From Burkholderiales bacterium (GTDB lineage Bacteria > Pseudomonadota > Gammaproteobacteria > Burkholderiales > Burkholderiaceae_C): 5,147 nucleotides of DNA. The notes below the pieces were generated by a model. The model was not told the DNA's origin, ran no database searches, and saw only the letters and a list, made by a program, of their open reading frames with translations. Below, piece by piece: positions 1-5,147 of the stretch. Within the stretch, counting starts at the first letter, position 1, and each line of letters starts with the position of its first letter. Both the position numbers and the translations under genes were made by a program. The stretch spans positions 1 through 5,147 of the forward strand of contig JAGWTL010000225.1 in NCBI GenBank assembly GCA_028869035.1, given 5' to 3'.

Positions 1-602
1 ACGCAGCGTGGGTCGGACAGTTTGAAGAAAAAGTGTTCGGAGTTTTTGAGTTCAGGCTTGGCGCCGGACAGGGCCGAGAACGGATTGATCAGGTCGGTGG
101 GCGCATAGACCGAGCCGCACACTTCGCAGTTGTCGCCGTACTGGTCCTTGGCGTGGCATTTGGGGCACTCGCCCTTGATGTAGCGGTCGGGCAGGAACAT
201 GTTCTTCGCGGGGTCGAAGAACTGTTCGATGGTGCGCACCTCGATCAGGCTGCCATCGGCACGGTCACGCAGGTCGCGGTAGATCTGGCGCGCCAGTTCG
301 GTGTTCTCGGGCGAGTGGGTGCTGTGCCAGTTGTCAAAGCTGATGTGAAAGCCATCCAGGTACTGTTTGCGGCCTGCGGCAATGTCGGTCACGAACTGCT
401 CGGGCGTTTTTCCGGCCTTCTCGGCGGCGATCATGATGGGCGCGCCGTGCGTGTCGTCGGCCCCGACGAAGTTCACCTCGTGGCCCAGCATGCGCTGGAA
501 CCGCACCCAGATGTCGGCCTGGATGTACTCCATGATGTGACCGATGTGGAAGTTGCCGTTGGCGTAGGGCAGGGCGGTGGTGACGAAGAGCTTGCGGGTC
601 AT
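1..602 (-). CDS. metG: Methionyl-tRNA synthetase, N-terminal part (cut by left edge)
   Basis: Charges tRNA-Met with methionine in the cytoplasm, using ATP. The minus strand reads from an ATG at 602-600 and gives 200 complete residues beginning MTRKLFVTTALPYANG, the typical class I MetRS N-terminus. The HIGH ATP-binding signature is intact at residues 19-22 (F-HIGH-I). The segment GADDTHGAP (about 47-55) is the conserved active-site stretch after it. A four-cysteine zinc knuckle, CPKC...CEVCG, places Cys146, Cys149, Cys159 and Cys162, as in the MetG1 type with a zinc-bearing connective domain. The KMSKS loop, anticodon-binding domain and any C-terminal tRNA-binding domain lie beyond the window; family members are usually well over 500 residues. 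The start has no clear Shine-Dalgarno sequence, only an A-rich run (616-611 on the minus strand). The patatin-like gene ends 62 bases upstream in the same direction. Identity is very secure; only the remainder of the protein is unseen. Confidence 0.97.
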   Translation of the reverse strand, partial: MTRKLFVTTALPYANGNFHIGHIMEYIQADIWVRFQRMLGHEVNFVGADDTHGAPIMIAAEKAGKTPEQFVTDIAAGRKQYLDGFHISFDNWHSTHSPENTELARQIYRDLRDRADGSLIEVRTIEQFFDPAKNMFLPDRYIKGECPKCHAKDQYGDNCEVCGSVYAPTDLINPFSALSGAKPELKNSEHFFFKLSDPRC

Positions 603-632
603 GAAAGGGCTTTTTTCGCAGGGGAACCCGCA

Positions 633-638
633 ATTTTA
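633..638 (-). promoter_or_regulatory. metG: Candidate -10 element for metG
   Basis: On the minus strand, TAAAAT (638 down to 633) matches five of six bases of the sigma70 -10 consensus, and it is AT-rich in a GC-rich background. Transcription would start near 626, leaving a leader of about 24 bases before the metG ATG. No good -35 hexamer lies 16-18 bases further upstream (the sequence there is TGCGCT or CTGCGC). If active, the promoter would be weak or need an activator. It would let metG be transcribed independently of the upstream phospholipase gene. Confidence 0.4.
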
Positions 639-644
639 GTCGGC

Positions 645-662
645 CTGCGCCCCGGAGCGCAG
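645..662 (-). terminator. Short inverted repeat between patatin-like gene and metG
   Basis: A perfect 6-base stem, CTGCGC/GCGCAG, encloses a 6-base loop directly after the patatin-like stop codon (667-665 on the minus strand). The RNA could fold here, but no U-run follows, so it does not meet the rule for an intrinsic terminator. It could be a weak attenuating or mRNA-end-protecting hairpin. It also occupies the place where a -35 box for the metG promoter would sit. The symmetry is seen directly; the role is inferred. Confidence 0.25.
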
Positions 663-664
663 AT

Positions 665-1930
665 TCAGATGCGCAGCGGGTCGCGCCGGCGCTCTTCCCT
701 CGGTTGTGCGGGCGCCAGGTCCCAGCCGAAGAAACGGCAGACCTCGTCTTCCTGGCGCAGGGTGTCGGCGTGGCCCATGGCCATGAGTTCACGCGTGTAG
801 GCGGCTTCGAACAGCAGGTAGCTGGCCAGCGCGCCGCCCTTGATGTCGGCCTTGCTGGACGACACGCCCAGGCCACCCAGCAGGCTGCGCACCGCGTGCG
901 GCAGGGTGCTGGCATGTTTGGCGGCGATCTGGTCGATGCGCTCGGAGGGCGAGATCACCAGCAGCTCCACCGGGCGCAGGGCGCTGGCCTGGCGGGCTTC
1001 GCGCGGGATCAGGTTGAGCGTCTGGTTGATGCGGCGGATGCGCTCGATGTCCACGGCCAGCGCGTCCAGGAAGATGCTGGACATGGCGTGGCCGGCGATC
1101 TGCGCCAGCGAGGGGTAGCTGGTCGGGGCGCTGCGCAGCAGGGTGTCGCGCGGCTCGCTCATGCGGCCGGCGCCCACCACCACGATGCGCTCGGCCCCCA
1201 GGTGGATGGCGGGCGCTACCGGCGCGGTCTGGCGCATGGAGCCGTCGCCGAAGTACTCGATGCCCTCGTTGATGGGCAGTGCCTTGGCCGGGAAGACGAA
1301 GGGAATGGCCGAGGAGGCCAGCAGGTGTTCGTGGGTGATGCGGTCGCGCACGGCCAGGCGTTGCGAGCGCACCCAGGGCTGCAACTGCTCGTTGCCCTGA
1401 AAGAAGGTGACGTGGCGTCCCGAGCTGTAGCTTGAAGCCGTGATGGCCAGTGCGTGCAGATGGCCCTGAGCGATCAGGGTCGGCAGGCGTTCGAGCGGCA
1501 CCATCTCATGCAGCAACTCCTCGAGCGGCGAGTTGTCCAGCAGCGAGCGTGGCTTGATACGGCGCCAGCGCGCGATCAGCCAGCCCAGTGACAAGAGGCT
1601 CATCCAGCGCGCGCCGCTGCGCAGCACGCTGAGCAGGTCGGCCTCGTAGACCTGACCCGCCTCGATGTCCTGCCAGACCGAGACGATGCGCTGCACCGCG
1701 AGGTCGAAGTCGTCGGCGCCGCAGGCCAGCGAGGCCGCGTTGATGGCGCCGGCCGAGGTGCCGGTGATGATGGTGAAGGGGCTGGAGGGTGGCGCCCCGG
1801 GCGCGCGGGAGCGGCGCAGTTCGGCCAGGGCCTGCAGCACACCCACCTGGTAGGCCGCGCGTGCGCCGCCGCCGGTCAGCAGCAGGCCGATGCGCGGCGG
1901 GCTCGTGTCGGCGGGGGCATCGTTGACCAT
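665..1930 (-). CDS. Patatin-like phospholipase family protein
   Basis: Predicted serine lipid acyl hydrolase (421 residues) using the patatin Ser-Asp dyad; the substrate is unknown. The oxyanion-hole loop GGGAR is at residues 20-24, just after a short hydrophobic strand (RIGLLLTG). The nucleophile elbow is GTSAG at 57-61, making Ser59 the nucleophile. The catalytic aspartate is in F-GDGS at 227-231 (Asp229), followed by a conserved strand (ERIVVVGAG, about 247-255). All dyad elements are intact. The domain therefore fills about residues 13-260, followed by a helical C-terminal part and an Arg-rich tail. No signal peptide is visible, so it is probably cytoplasmic or peripheral to the inner membrane. 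The ATG at 1930 is preferred because the family domain starts about 13 residues later. A GTG at 2011 would add 27 residues of unremarkable sequence. Neither start has a good Shine-Dalgarno sequence. It is co-directional with metG and divergent from apbC. Confidence 0.9.
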   Translation of the reverse strand: MVNDAPADTSPPRIGLLLTGGGARAAYQVGVLQALAELRRSRAPGAPPSSPFTIITGTSAGAINAASLACGADDFDLAVQRIVSVWQDIEAGQVYEADLLSVLRSGARWMSLLSLGWLIARWRRIKPRSLLDNSPLEELLHEMVPLERLPTLIAQGHLHALAITASSYSSGRHVTFFQGNEQLQPWVRSQRLAVRDRITHEHLLASSAIPFVFPAKALPINEGIEYFGDGSMRQTAPVAPAIHLGAERIVVVGAGRMSEPRDTLLRSAPTSYPSLAQIAGHAMSSIFLDALAVDIERIRRINQTLNLIPREARQASALRPVELLVISPSERIDQIAAKHASTLPHAVRSLLGGLGVSSSKADIKGGALASYLLFEAAYTRELMAMGHADTLRQEDEVCRFFGWDLAPAQPREERRRDPLRI

Positions 1931-2065
1931 GTGGCCATTATGCGGCGGGGTCTGTGCCCGCGTCACCCGGGAACGGCGCGGAAAAGCCCGGTACTTATGC
2001 AATTTGCCCACACCTGCGGGGAAATCGCCGCCGCGGCTAGACTATGCGCACTTCAGGAGTTATGA
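1931..2065. promoter_or_regulatory. Divergent intergenic region with weak promoter-like elements
   Basis: This 135-base gap separates the divergent patatin-like and apbC genes, so promoters for both must lie here or just inside the genes. Plus strand: TAGACT at 2038-2043 matches four of six -10 bases and would start transcription near 2050, just ahead of the apbC ribosome site; no convincing -35 hexamer is present at 16-18 bases. Minus strand: CATAAG (1999 down to 1994) matches four of six -10 bases, with a poor TTCCCC 18 bases upstream. The assignments come from reading the sequence and are tentative. No clear operator palindrome or riboswitch was noticed. Confidence 0.35.
2055..2059 (+). 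promoter_or_regulatory. apbC: Ribosome binding site of apbC
   Basis: AGGAG lies six bases before the ATG at 2066, a near-ideal Shine-Dalgarno sequence and spacing. It decides the apbC start over the out-of-frame ATG codons at 2044 and 2062. Confidence 0.8.
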
Positions 2066-3157
2066 ATGGCAGTGACAGAACAGGCCTTGATGGAGGCGCT
2101 CAAGGCGGTGGTGGACCCGAACACGGGCAAGGATTTCGTGAGTACCAAGTCCGTCAAAAGCTTGGTCATCCAGGATGGCGACGTGTCTTTCGACGTCGAG
2201 CTCGGCTACCCGGCCAAGAGCCAGATCCCCGGTTTTCGCAAGGCGCTGATCGCCGCGGCCAAGGGCGCGGCCGGTGTCAACAACGTTTCGATCAACATCA
2301 CCACCAGGATCGTCGCGCACGCCGTGCAGCGCGGCGTGGCCCTGCTGCCCAAGGTGAAGAACATCGTGGCCGTGGCCTCGGGCAAGGGCGGCGTGGGCAA
2401 GAGCACCACGGCCGTGAACCTGGCCCTGGCCCTGGCGGCCGAGGGCGCCAGCGTGGGCATCCTGGACGCCGACATCTACGGCCCCAGCCAGCCCATGATG
2501 ATGGGCATCGACGGCCGCCCCGAGAGCGACGACGGCAAGACCATGGAGCCGCTGGAGAACTACGGCGTGCAGGTCATGTCCATCGGCTTCCTGGTGGCCC
2601 AGGACGAGGCCATGATCTGGCGCGGCCCCATGGCCACGCAGGCGCTGGAGCAGCTGCTGCGCCAGACCAACTGGAAGGACCTGGACTACCTGATCGTCGA
2701 CATGCCCCCGGGTACCGGCGACATCCAGCTCACGCTGTCCCAGCGCGTGCCCATGACCGGCGCGGTGATCGTGACCACCCCGCAGGACATCGCCCTGCTG
2801 GACGCCAAGAAGGGCATCAAGATGTTCGAGAAGGTGGGCGTGCCCATCCTGGGCATCGTGGAAAACATGGCGGTGCATGTGTGCAGCAACTGCGGCCACA
2901 TCGAGCATATCTTCGGCGCCGACGGCGGCAAGAAGATGGCGGCCGAGTACGGCATGGATTACCTCGGCGCGTTGCCGCTGAACATGCAGATCCGCGTGCA
3001 GGCCGACAACGGCAAACCCACCGTGGTGGCCGACCCGGACGGCGAAGTGGCCGGTATCTACAAGGCCGTGGCGCGCCAGGTGGCTGTGTCCATCGCCGCC
3101 AAGAACAAGGACTTCTCCGGCAAATTCCCGAGCATCAAGATCTCGAAGGAAACCTGA
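2066..3157 (+). CDS. apbC: Iron-sulfur cluster carrier ATPase ApbC/Mrp
   Basis: Cytoplasmic P-loop ATPase of the Mrp/NBP35 family that binds a labile Fe-S cluster and passes it to apo-proteins (363 residues, normal for the full-length bacterial form). The N-terminal MIP18/DUF59 domain spans about residues 5-85. The deviant Walker A motif SGKGGVGKST is at 105-114, with the signature lysine at 107 and the P-loop lysine at 112. The switch-like stretch DADIYGPS follows at 134-141. Walker B with its downstream loop, VDMPPGTGD, is at 211-219. The cluster-binding CxxC motif is Cys273 and Cys276 (CSNCGH), the pair that bridges the cluster in the homodimer. All key residues are present. After about the first 90 codons, codon use is very strongly biased to C/G-ending codons, suggesting good expression. 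The TGA stop overlaps the ATG of the downstream lysR gene, so the two are probably one operon. It is divergent from the patatin-like gene and close to metG, a proteobacterial neighbourhood also seen for E. coli mrp and metG. Confidence 0.97.
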   Translation: MAVTEQALMEALKAVVDPNTGKDFVSTKSVKSLVIQDGDVSFDVELGYPAKSQIPGFRKALIAAAKGAAGVNNVSINITTRIVAHAVQRGVALLPKVKNIVAVASGKGGVGKSTTAVNLALALAAEGASVGILDADIYGPSQPMMMGIDGRPESDDGKTMEPLENYGVQVMSIGFLVAQDEAMIWRGPMATQALEQLLRQTNWKDLDYLIVDMPPGTGDIQLTLSQRVPMTGAVIVTTPQDIALLDAKKGIKMFEKVGVPILGIVENMAVHVCSNCGHIEHIFGADGGKKMAAEYGMDYLGALPLNMQIRVQADNGKPTVVADPDGEVAGIYKAVARQVAVSIAAKNKDFSGKFPSIKISKET

Positions 3158-3159
3158 TG
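3146..3159 (+). promoter_or_regulatory. Ribosome site and stop/start overlap joining apbC to lysR
   Basis: AAGGA at 3146-3150 lies six bases before the lysR ATG at 3157-3159. The apbC stop TGA occupies 3155-3157, so the two genes share base 3157 (TGATG). Ribosomes finishing apbC could restart on lysR, the usual arrangement for translational coupling. The overlap also fixes the lysR start, because the encoded MNLLVSMRYL is the expected beginning of the DNA-binding domain. Confidence 0.75.
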
Positions 3160-4110
3160 AACCTGCTCGTCTCCATGCGCTACCTGGTAGCTCTGGACGA
3201 GCACAAGCATTTCGCGCGCGCGGCCCAGGCCTGCTTCGTCACCCAGCCCGCGCTTTCCAACGCCCTGCGCGCACTGGAAGAAGAGTTCGGCTCCTCCATC
3301 GTCAAGCGTGGACGCACCTTCGTGGGTTTCACACCCGAGGGGGAGCGCCTGCTGGAGAGCGCGCGCCTCATGCTGCGCGAGGAGCAGCTGCTCAGGCAGG
3401 ACTTGAGCAGCGTGGGCGGCCAGCCGCAGGGGCGCCTGGGCATCGGCGTCGTGCCCTCGGCCGAGCCGGTGGCCGCGCGTTTTGCCGCCATGCTGCAGGG
3501 GCGCCACCCGGGCATCACGCCCGTGGTGCGTTCCATGAGTTCGCAGGAAATCGAGGCCGGGCTGGAGGAACTGACGCTGGACATGGGCCTGGGTTTCATC
3601 GAGCGGGTGCGTCCGGGTGTCGGCGGGCTGCAGTCCCTGCCGCAGTACACCGAACACTACTTCCTGGTGCGCAAGGCCGCTGTGCCGCCGGATCTGCAGG
3701 CGCCGGGCATGCGCTTCGGGCCGCCCATGCCCTGGCTGGAGGCGGCCACGCTGCCCCTGTGCCTGATGACCTCGGAGATGTACAACCGCCACATCGTGGA
3801 CGGCGCCTTCATCGAGGTGGGCGTCAAGGTGCGGCCCGTGCTGGAAACCAATTCCCTGCTGACCCTGGCGCTCAGCGCCGTGGGCGGTGCGGTCTGCTGT
3901 GTCATGCCCGGCGCCCTGGTCGGCGCCGTGCGGGCCTACCGCGAGCTCGAAGCCCGGCCTTTGAACAGTCCCGAAGTGCGCACTCCCATCGGTTTCATGG
4001 TGCAAACGGCCGAGCGCCATTCCCGCCCCCTGGAGGCCGCCCTGACCCTGGCACAGGACGCGGCCTGGCTGCGCCACGCAGCTGCCTACAGCGGTTTGTT
4101 GCACGCCTGA
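3157..4110 (+). CDS. LysR-family transcriptional regulator, candidate activator of the formate dehydrogenase operon
   Basis: A 317-residue protein of normal LysR-family length. The N-terminal winged helix-turn-helix spans about residues 1-62. It has a recognition segment AAQACFVTQPALSNALRALE (22-41) and the wing ending in RGRTFVGFTPEGERLL (51-66). A linker helix runs to about residue 85, and the periplasmic-binding-protein-like effector domain (two lobes) starts at QGRLGIGVVPS (91-101) and runs to about residue 300. Family members usually bind as tetramers near a target promoter and change DNA bending when a small ligand binds. The N-terminus recalls FdsR, the LysR regulator of soluble NAD-dependent formate dehydrogenase in Cupriavidus. 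The next gene encodes such an enzyme subunit, so formate or a related metabolite is a reasonable effector guess. It differs from the common arrangement in being co-directional with its presumed target and coupled to apbC. The LysR family call is secure; the target and ligand are inferred. Confidence 0.93.
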   Translation: MNLLVSMRYLVALDEHKHFARAAQACFVTQPALSNALRALEEEFGSSIVKRGRTFVGFTPEGERLLESARLMLREEQLLRQDLSSVGGQPQGRLGIGVVPSAEPVAARFAAMLQGRHPGITPVVRSMSSQEIEAGLEELTLDMGLGFIERVRPGVGGLQSLPQYTEHYFLVRKAAVPPDLQAPGMRFGPPMPWLEAATLPLCLMTSEMYNRHIVDGAFIEVGVKVRPVLETNSLLTLALSAVGGAVCCVMPGALVGAVRAYRELEARPLNSPEVRTPIGFMVQTAERHSRPLEAALTLAQDAAWLRHAAAYSGLLHA

Positions 4111-4124
4111 GCCCCGGCCGGGGC
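4111..4124 (+). terminator. GC palindrome directly after the lysR stop, possible weak terminator
   Basis: GCCCCGGCCGGGGC is a perfect 14-base palindrome starting at the base after the lysR TGA (4108-4110). As RNA it would form a 5-base GCCCC/GGGGC stem with a GGCC loop. No T-run follows; the next bases are CGGCATCCGG. It is therefore not a classical intrinsic terminator, though it could slow polymerase or protect the transcript's 3' end. No better terminator is visible between lysR and the next gene, so some read-through is possible. Confidence 0.3.
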
Positions 4125-4172
4125 CGGCATCCGGTCCAGTTCAATAAGAATTAATGCTATTTATCGCAGGGC

Positions 4173-4195
4173 ATCATTTATTTTTTGAATGGTGA
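4173..4195 (+). promoter_or_regulatory. Candidate LysR-family operator upstream of the formate dehydrogenase gene
   Basis: CATCATT (4173-4179) and AATGGTG (4189-4195) form an inverted repeat matching at six of seven positions around a 9-base AT-rich centre. The core ATT-N9-AAT contains the T-N11-A pattern typical of LysR binding sites (T4178 to A4190). Its centre near 4184 is about 63 bases upstream of the transcription start inferred from the neighbouring promoter, where LysR activators usually place their high-affinity site. It sits in an AT-rich island (about 4139-4192) unlike the surrounding genes. Symmetry and position are seen directly; binding by the adjacent LysR protein is inferred. 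Confidence 0.4.
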
Positions 4196-4211
4196 CATGT
4201 CGCGATCCAAT

Positions 4212-4240
4212 TTGACCGGGGCAGGCCCCGGGCCGACACT
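4212..4240 (+). promoter_or_regulatory. Candidate sigma70 promoter of the formate dehydrogenase operon
   Basis: TTGACC (4212-4217) matches five of six -35 bases. It is followed 17 bases later by GACACT (4235-4240), which matches only three of six -10 bases. A good -35 with a poor -10 at ideal spacing fits a promoter needing an activator. The start would fall near 4247, giving a leader of about 26 bases. CATAGT (4246-4251) is a better -10 by sequence but is 28 bases from this -35. Confidence 0.4.
4216..4231. repeat. 16-base inverted repeat inside the candidate promoter spacer
   Basis: CCGGGGCAGGCCCCGG has 7-base arms (CCGGGGC/GCCCCGG) around a central AG. It overlaps the last two bases of the candidate -35 and most of the 17-base spacer. 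It shares the CCGGGG/CCCCGG words with the palindrome just after lysR (4111-4124). It could be a protein-binding site acting on the promoter, or a chance product of high GC content. Confidence 0.35.
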
Positions 4241-4259
4241 GCGCGCATAGTCATGAACC

Positions 4260-4265
4260 GAGGGA
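4260..4265 (+). promoter_or_regulatory. Ribosome binding site of the NuoE-NuoF fusion gene
   Basis: GAGGGA ends seven bases before the ATG at 4273. It supports this start over the ATG at 4253, whose frame closes after seven codons. Confidence 0.7.
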
Positions 4266-4272
4266 CAAGCCC

Positions 4273-5147
4273 ATGAACCATCCCGGCCGCAAAGGCGAAA
4301 TCCAGGCCGTGGTCGTCGCCACCGTCGACGACTTGCGGGAGCGCATCCGCCGCAAGAGCAAGCTCAAGGGCCGCCAGGCCGACGACAAGTCGCTGGCCGA
4401 AGTCGTGACCCTGATCGGCGCCAGGCCGGTCAACGGCCACCGCCGCGATCTGCTGATCGAGCACCTGCACAAGCTCAACGACGCCTACCGCTGTCTGCAC
4501 GACCGGCACCTGGTGGCGCTGGCCAGGGAAATGAACATTCCCATGGCCGAGGTCTATGAAGTGGCCACCTTCTATCACCACTTCGAAGTGGTCAAGGGCG
4601 AGGACAAGGCCCCCGGCCTGACCGTGCGCGTCTGCGACGGCCTGAGCTGCGAGATGCATGGCGCCCAGAGCCTCATGAGCAAGCTGCAGACCACCCTGGG
4701 TGGCGATGTGCGTGTGCTGCACGCGCCCTGCGTGGGCCGTTGCGAGCAGGCTCCGGTGGCCGTGGTGCACCAGAACCCGGTGCTGCGCGCCACGCCCGAG
4801 TCCGTGGCCAAGGCCGTGAAGGCCGGCATCACCACCCAGCCCAAGTCCTCCGGCAAGGCCGCCTTCGACCCGGCGGCCCTGGCGCTCAAGTCCATTTCTC
4901 CCGTACCGAGCCAGCAGCAGGTGTCGCCCGACTTCGTGGGCTACGAGGCCTACCGCGCCAAGGGCGGTTACCAGCTGGCGGCCGACCTGCTCAGTGGCAA
5001 GCAGGACGTGGAGCCCGTCATCAAGGCCATGGAAGACTCGGGCCTGCGCGGCCTGGGTGGCGCCGGTTTCCCGGCCGGGCGCAAGTGGCGCATCGTGCGC
5101 GACCAGCCCGCGCCCAAGCTGATGGCCGTGAACATCGACGAAGGCGA
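4273..5147 (+). CDS. NAD-dependent formate dehydrogenase beta (diaphorase) subunit, NuoE-NuoF fusion, 5' part (cut by right edge)
   Basis: Soluble electron-transfer subunit passing electrons from the formate-oxidising alpha subunit through Fe-S clusters and FMN to NAD+. The open frame gives 291 complete residues with no stop. A NuoE-like helical region spans about 50-105 (RRDLLIEHLHKLNDAYRC, then EVYEVATFYHHFEVV). The thioredoxin-like [2Fe-2S] domain has all four expected cysteines: Cys121 and Cys126 (C-x4-C), Cys153 and Cys157 (C-x3-C). A linker (about 188-218) leads to a NuoF-like start: YEAYRAKGGY (224-233), the glycine-rich FMN/NADH loop GLRGLGGAGFPAGRKW (257-272), and VNIDEGE at the edge. 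The rest of NuoF, including the [4Fe-4S] cysteines, is outside. The fused layout and the Leu in the loop recall the beta subunit of Methylobacterium formate dehydrogenase 1 rather than separate FdsG and FdsB. HoxF of NAD-reducing hydrogenase is the main alternative, less likely given the intact NuoE cysteines and the FdsR-like neighbour. The alpha subunit, if present, would lie to the right. Confidence 0.88.
   Translation, partial: MNHPGRKGEIQAVVVATVDDLRERIRRKSKLKGRQADDKSLAEVVTLIGARPVNGHRRDLLIEHLHKLNDAYRCLHDRHLVALAREMNIPMAEVYEVATFYHHFEVVKGEDKAPGLTVRVCDGLSCEMHGAQSLMSKLQTTLGGDVRVLHAPCVGRCEQAPVAVVHQNPVLRATPESVAKAVKAGITTQPKSSGKAAFDPAALALKSISPVPSQQQVSPDFVGYEAYRAKGGYQLAADLLSGKQDVEPVIKAMEDSGLRGLGGAGFPAGRKWRIVRDQPAPKLMAVNIDEG

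Noticed and set aside
33..800. Plus-strand open frame of 255 codons opposite metG and the end of the patatin-like gene.
   Set aside because: It crosses two well-supported minus-strand genes and the gap between them, and its translation shows no known domain.
334..915. Minus-strand open frame bridging the patatin-like gene and metG.
   Set aside because: It is an out-of-frame reading of the 3' end of one real gene and the 5' end of the next; no frameshift is needed, since both real frames are intact.
1931..2011. Possible 27-residue N-terminal extension of the patatin-like protein from a GTG at 2011.
   Set aside because: The added residues are neither a signal peptide nor a recognisable part of the domain, there is no ribosome site, and the extension would run through the intergenic region where promoters are expected. 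The weak initiation signals at 1930 leave slight doubt.
2060..2908. Minus-strand open frame of 282 codons opposite apbC.
   Set aside because: Antisense shadow: the translation is rich in His, Gln, Gly and Val with no recognisable motif, as expected from the complement of C/G-ending codons.
2044..3156. Long open frame upstream of, and in frame with, the lysR gene, which would make a 688-residue protein.
   Set aside because: It is the shifted frame of apbC. Its translation is rich in Arg, Gly, Pro and Ala with no domain, whereas the apbC frame carries every Mrp motif. GC-rich coding DNA often leaves such frames open.
3058..4104. Minus-strand open frame of 348 codons opposite the lysR gene.
   Set aside because: Same kind of antisense shadow; low-complexity composition, and the LysR reading on the other strand is unmistakable.
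4140..4200. AT-rich stretch considered as an insertion scar, attachment site or replication-type AT-rich element.
   Set aside because: No terminal repeats, target duplication, DnaA-box cluster or tRNA end is visible; a regulatory region ahead of the formate dehydrogenase gene explains it more simply.

Overview
The window is GC-rich throughout its genes, with strong G/C preference at third codon positions. Gene order and protein sequences point to a betaproteobacterium, most likely of the Comamonadaceae (for example an Acidovorax/Hydrogenophaga-type genome). That placement rests on remembered protein similarity, not on a search. No mobile element, CRISPR array, tRNA or rRNA is visible, and the gene content looks like ordinary chromosome.

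Layout, left to right. (1) The 5' third of metG (methionyl-tRNA synthetase) lies on the minus strand at 1-602 and runs off the left edge. (2) A minus-strand patatin-like phospholipase gene (665-1930) lies directly upstream of metG in the same direction. (3) A 135-base divergent intergenic region (1931-2065) carries weak promoter-like elements for both sides. (4) apbC/mrp, an Fe-S cluster carrier P-loop ATPase, lies on the plus strand (2066-3157). (5) A LysR-family regulator gene (3157-4110) overlaps the apbC stop codon by one base. (6) A 162-base, locally AT-rich intergenic region (4111-4272) holds a palindrome after the lysR stop, a candidate LysR box, a candidate sigma70 promoter and a second palindrome. 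(7) The 5' part of a gene (4273 to the right edge) encodes a NuoE-NuoF fusion, best read as the beta (diaphorase) subunit of a soluble NAD-dependent formate dehydrogenase.

How the parts may work together. metG and apbC/mrp are divergent neighbours in many proteobacteria, including E. coli; here the patatin gene sits between them. The right half reads as the start of a formate oxidation locus. The LysR protein resembles the FdsR type, and its likely target is the promoter just downstream of its own gene. A dyad with a T-N11-A core lies about 63 bases upstream of the inferred transcription start, where LysR activators usually bind. The enzyme subunit it would control needs several Fe-S clusters. 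The translational overlap of an Fe-S carrier gene with this regulator is therefore suggestive, but a functional link is inference only.

Nothing here demands a new biological system. The points most worth checking are the candidate LysR operator, the apbC-lysR coupling and the fused diaphorase subunit.
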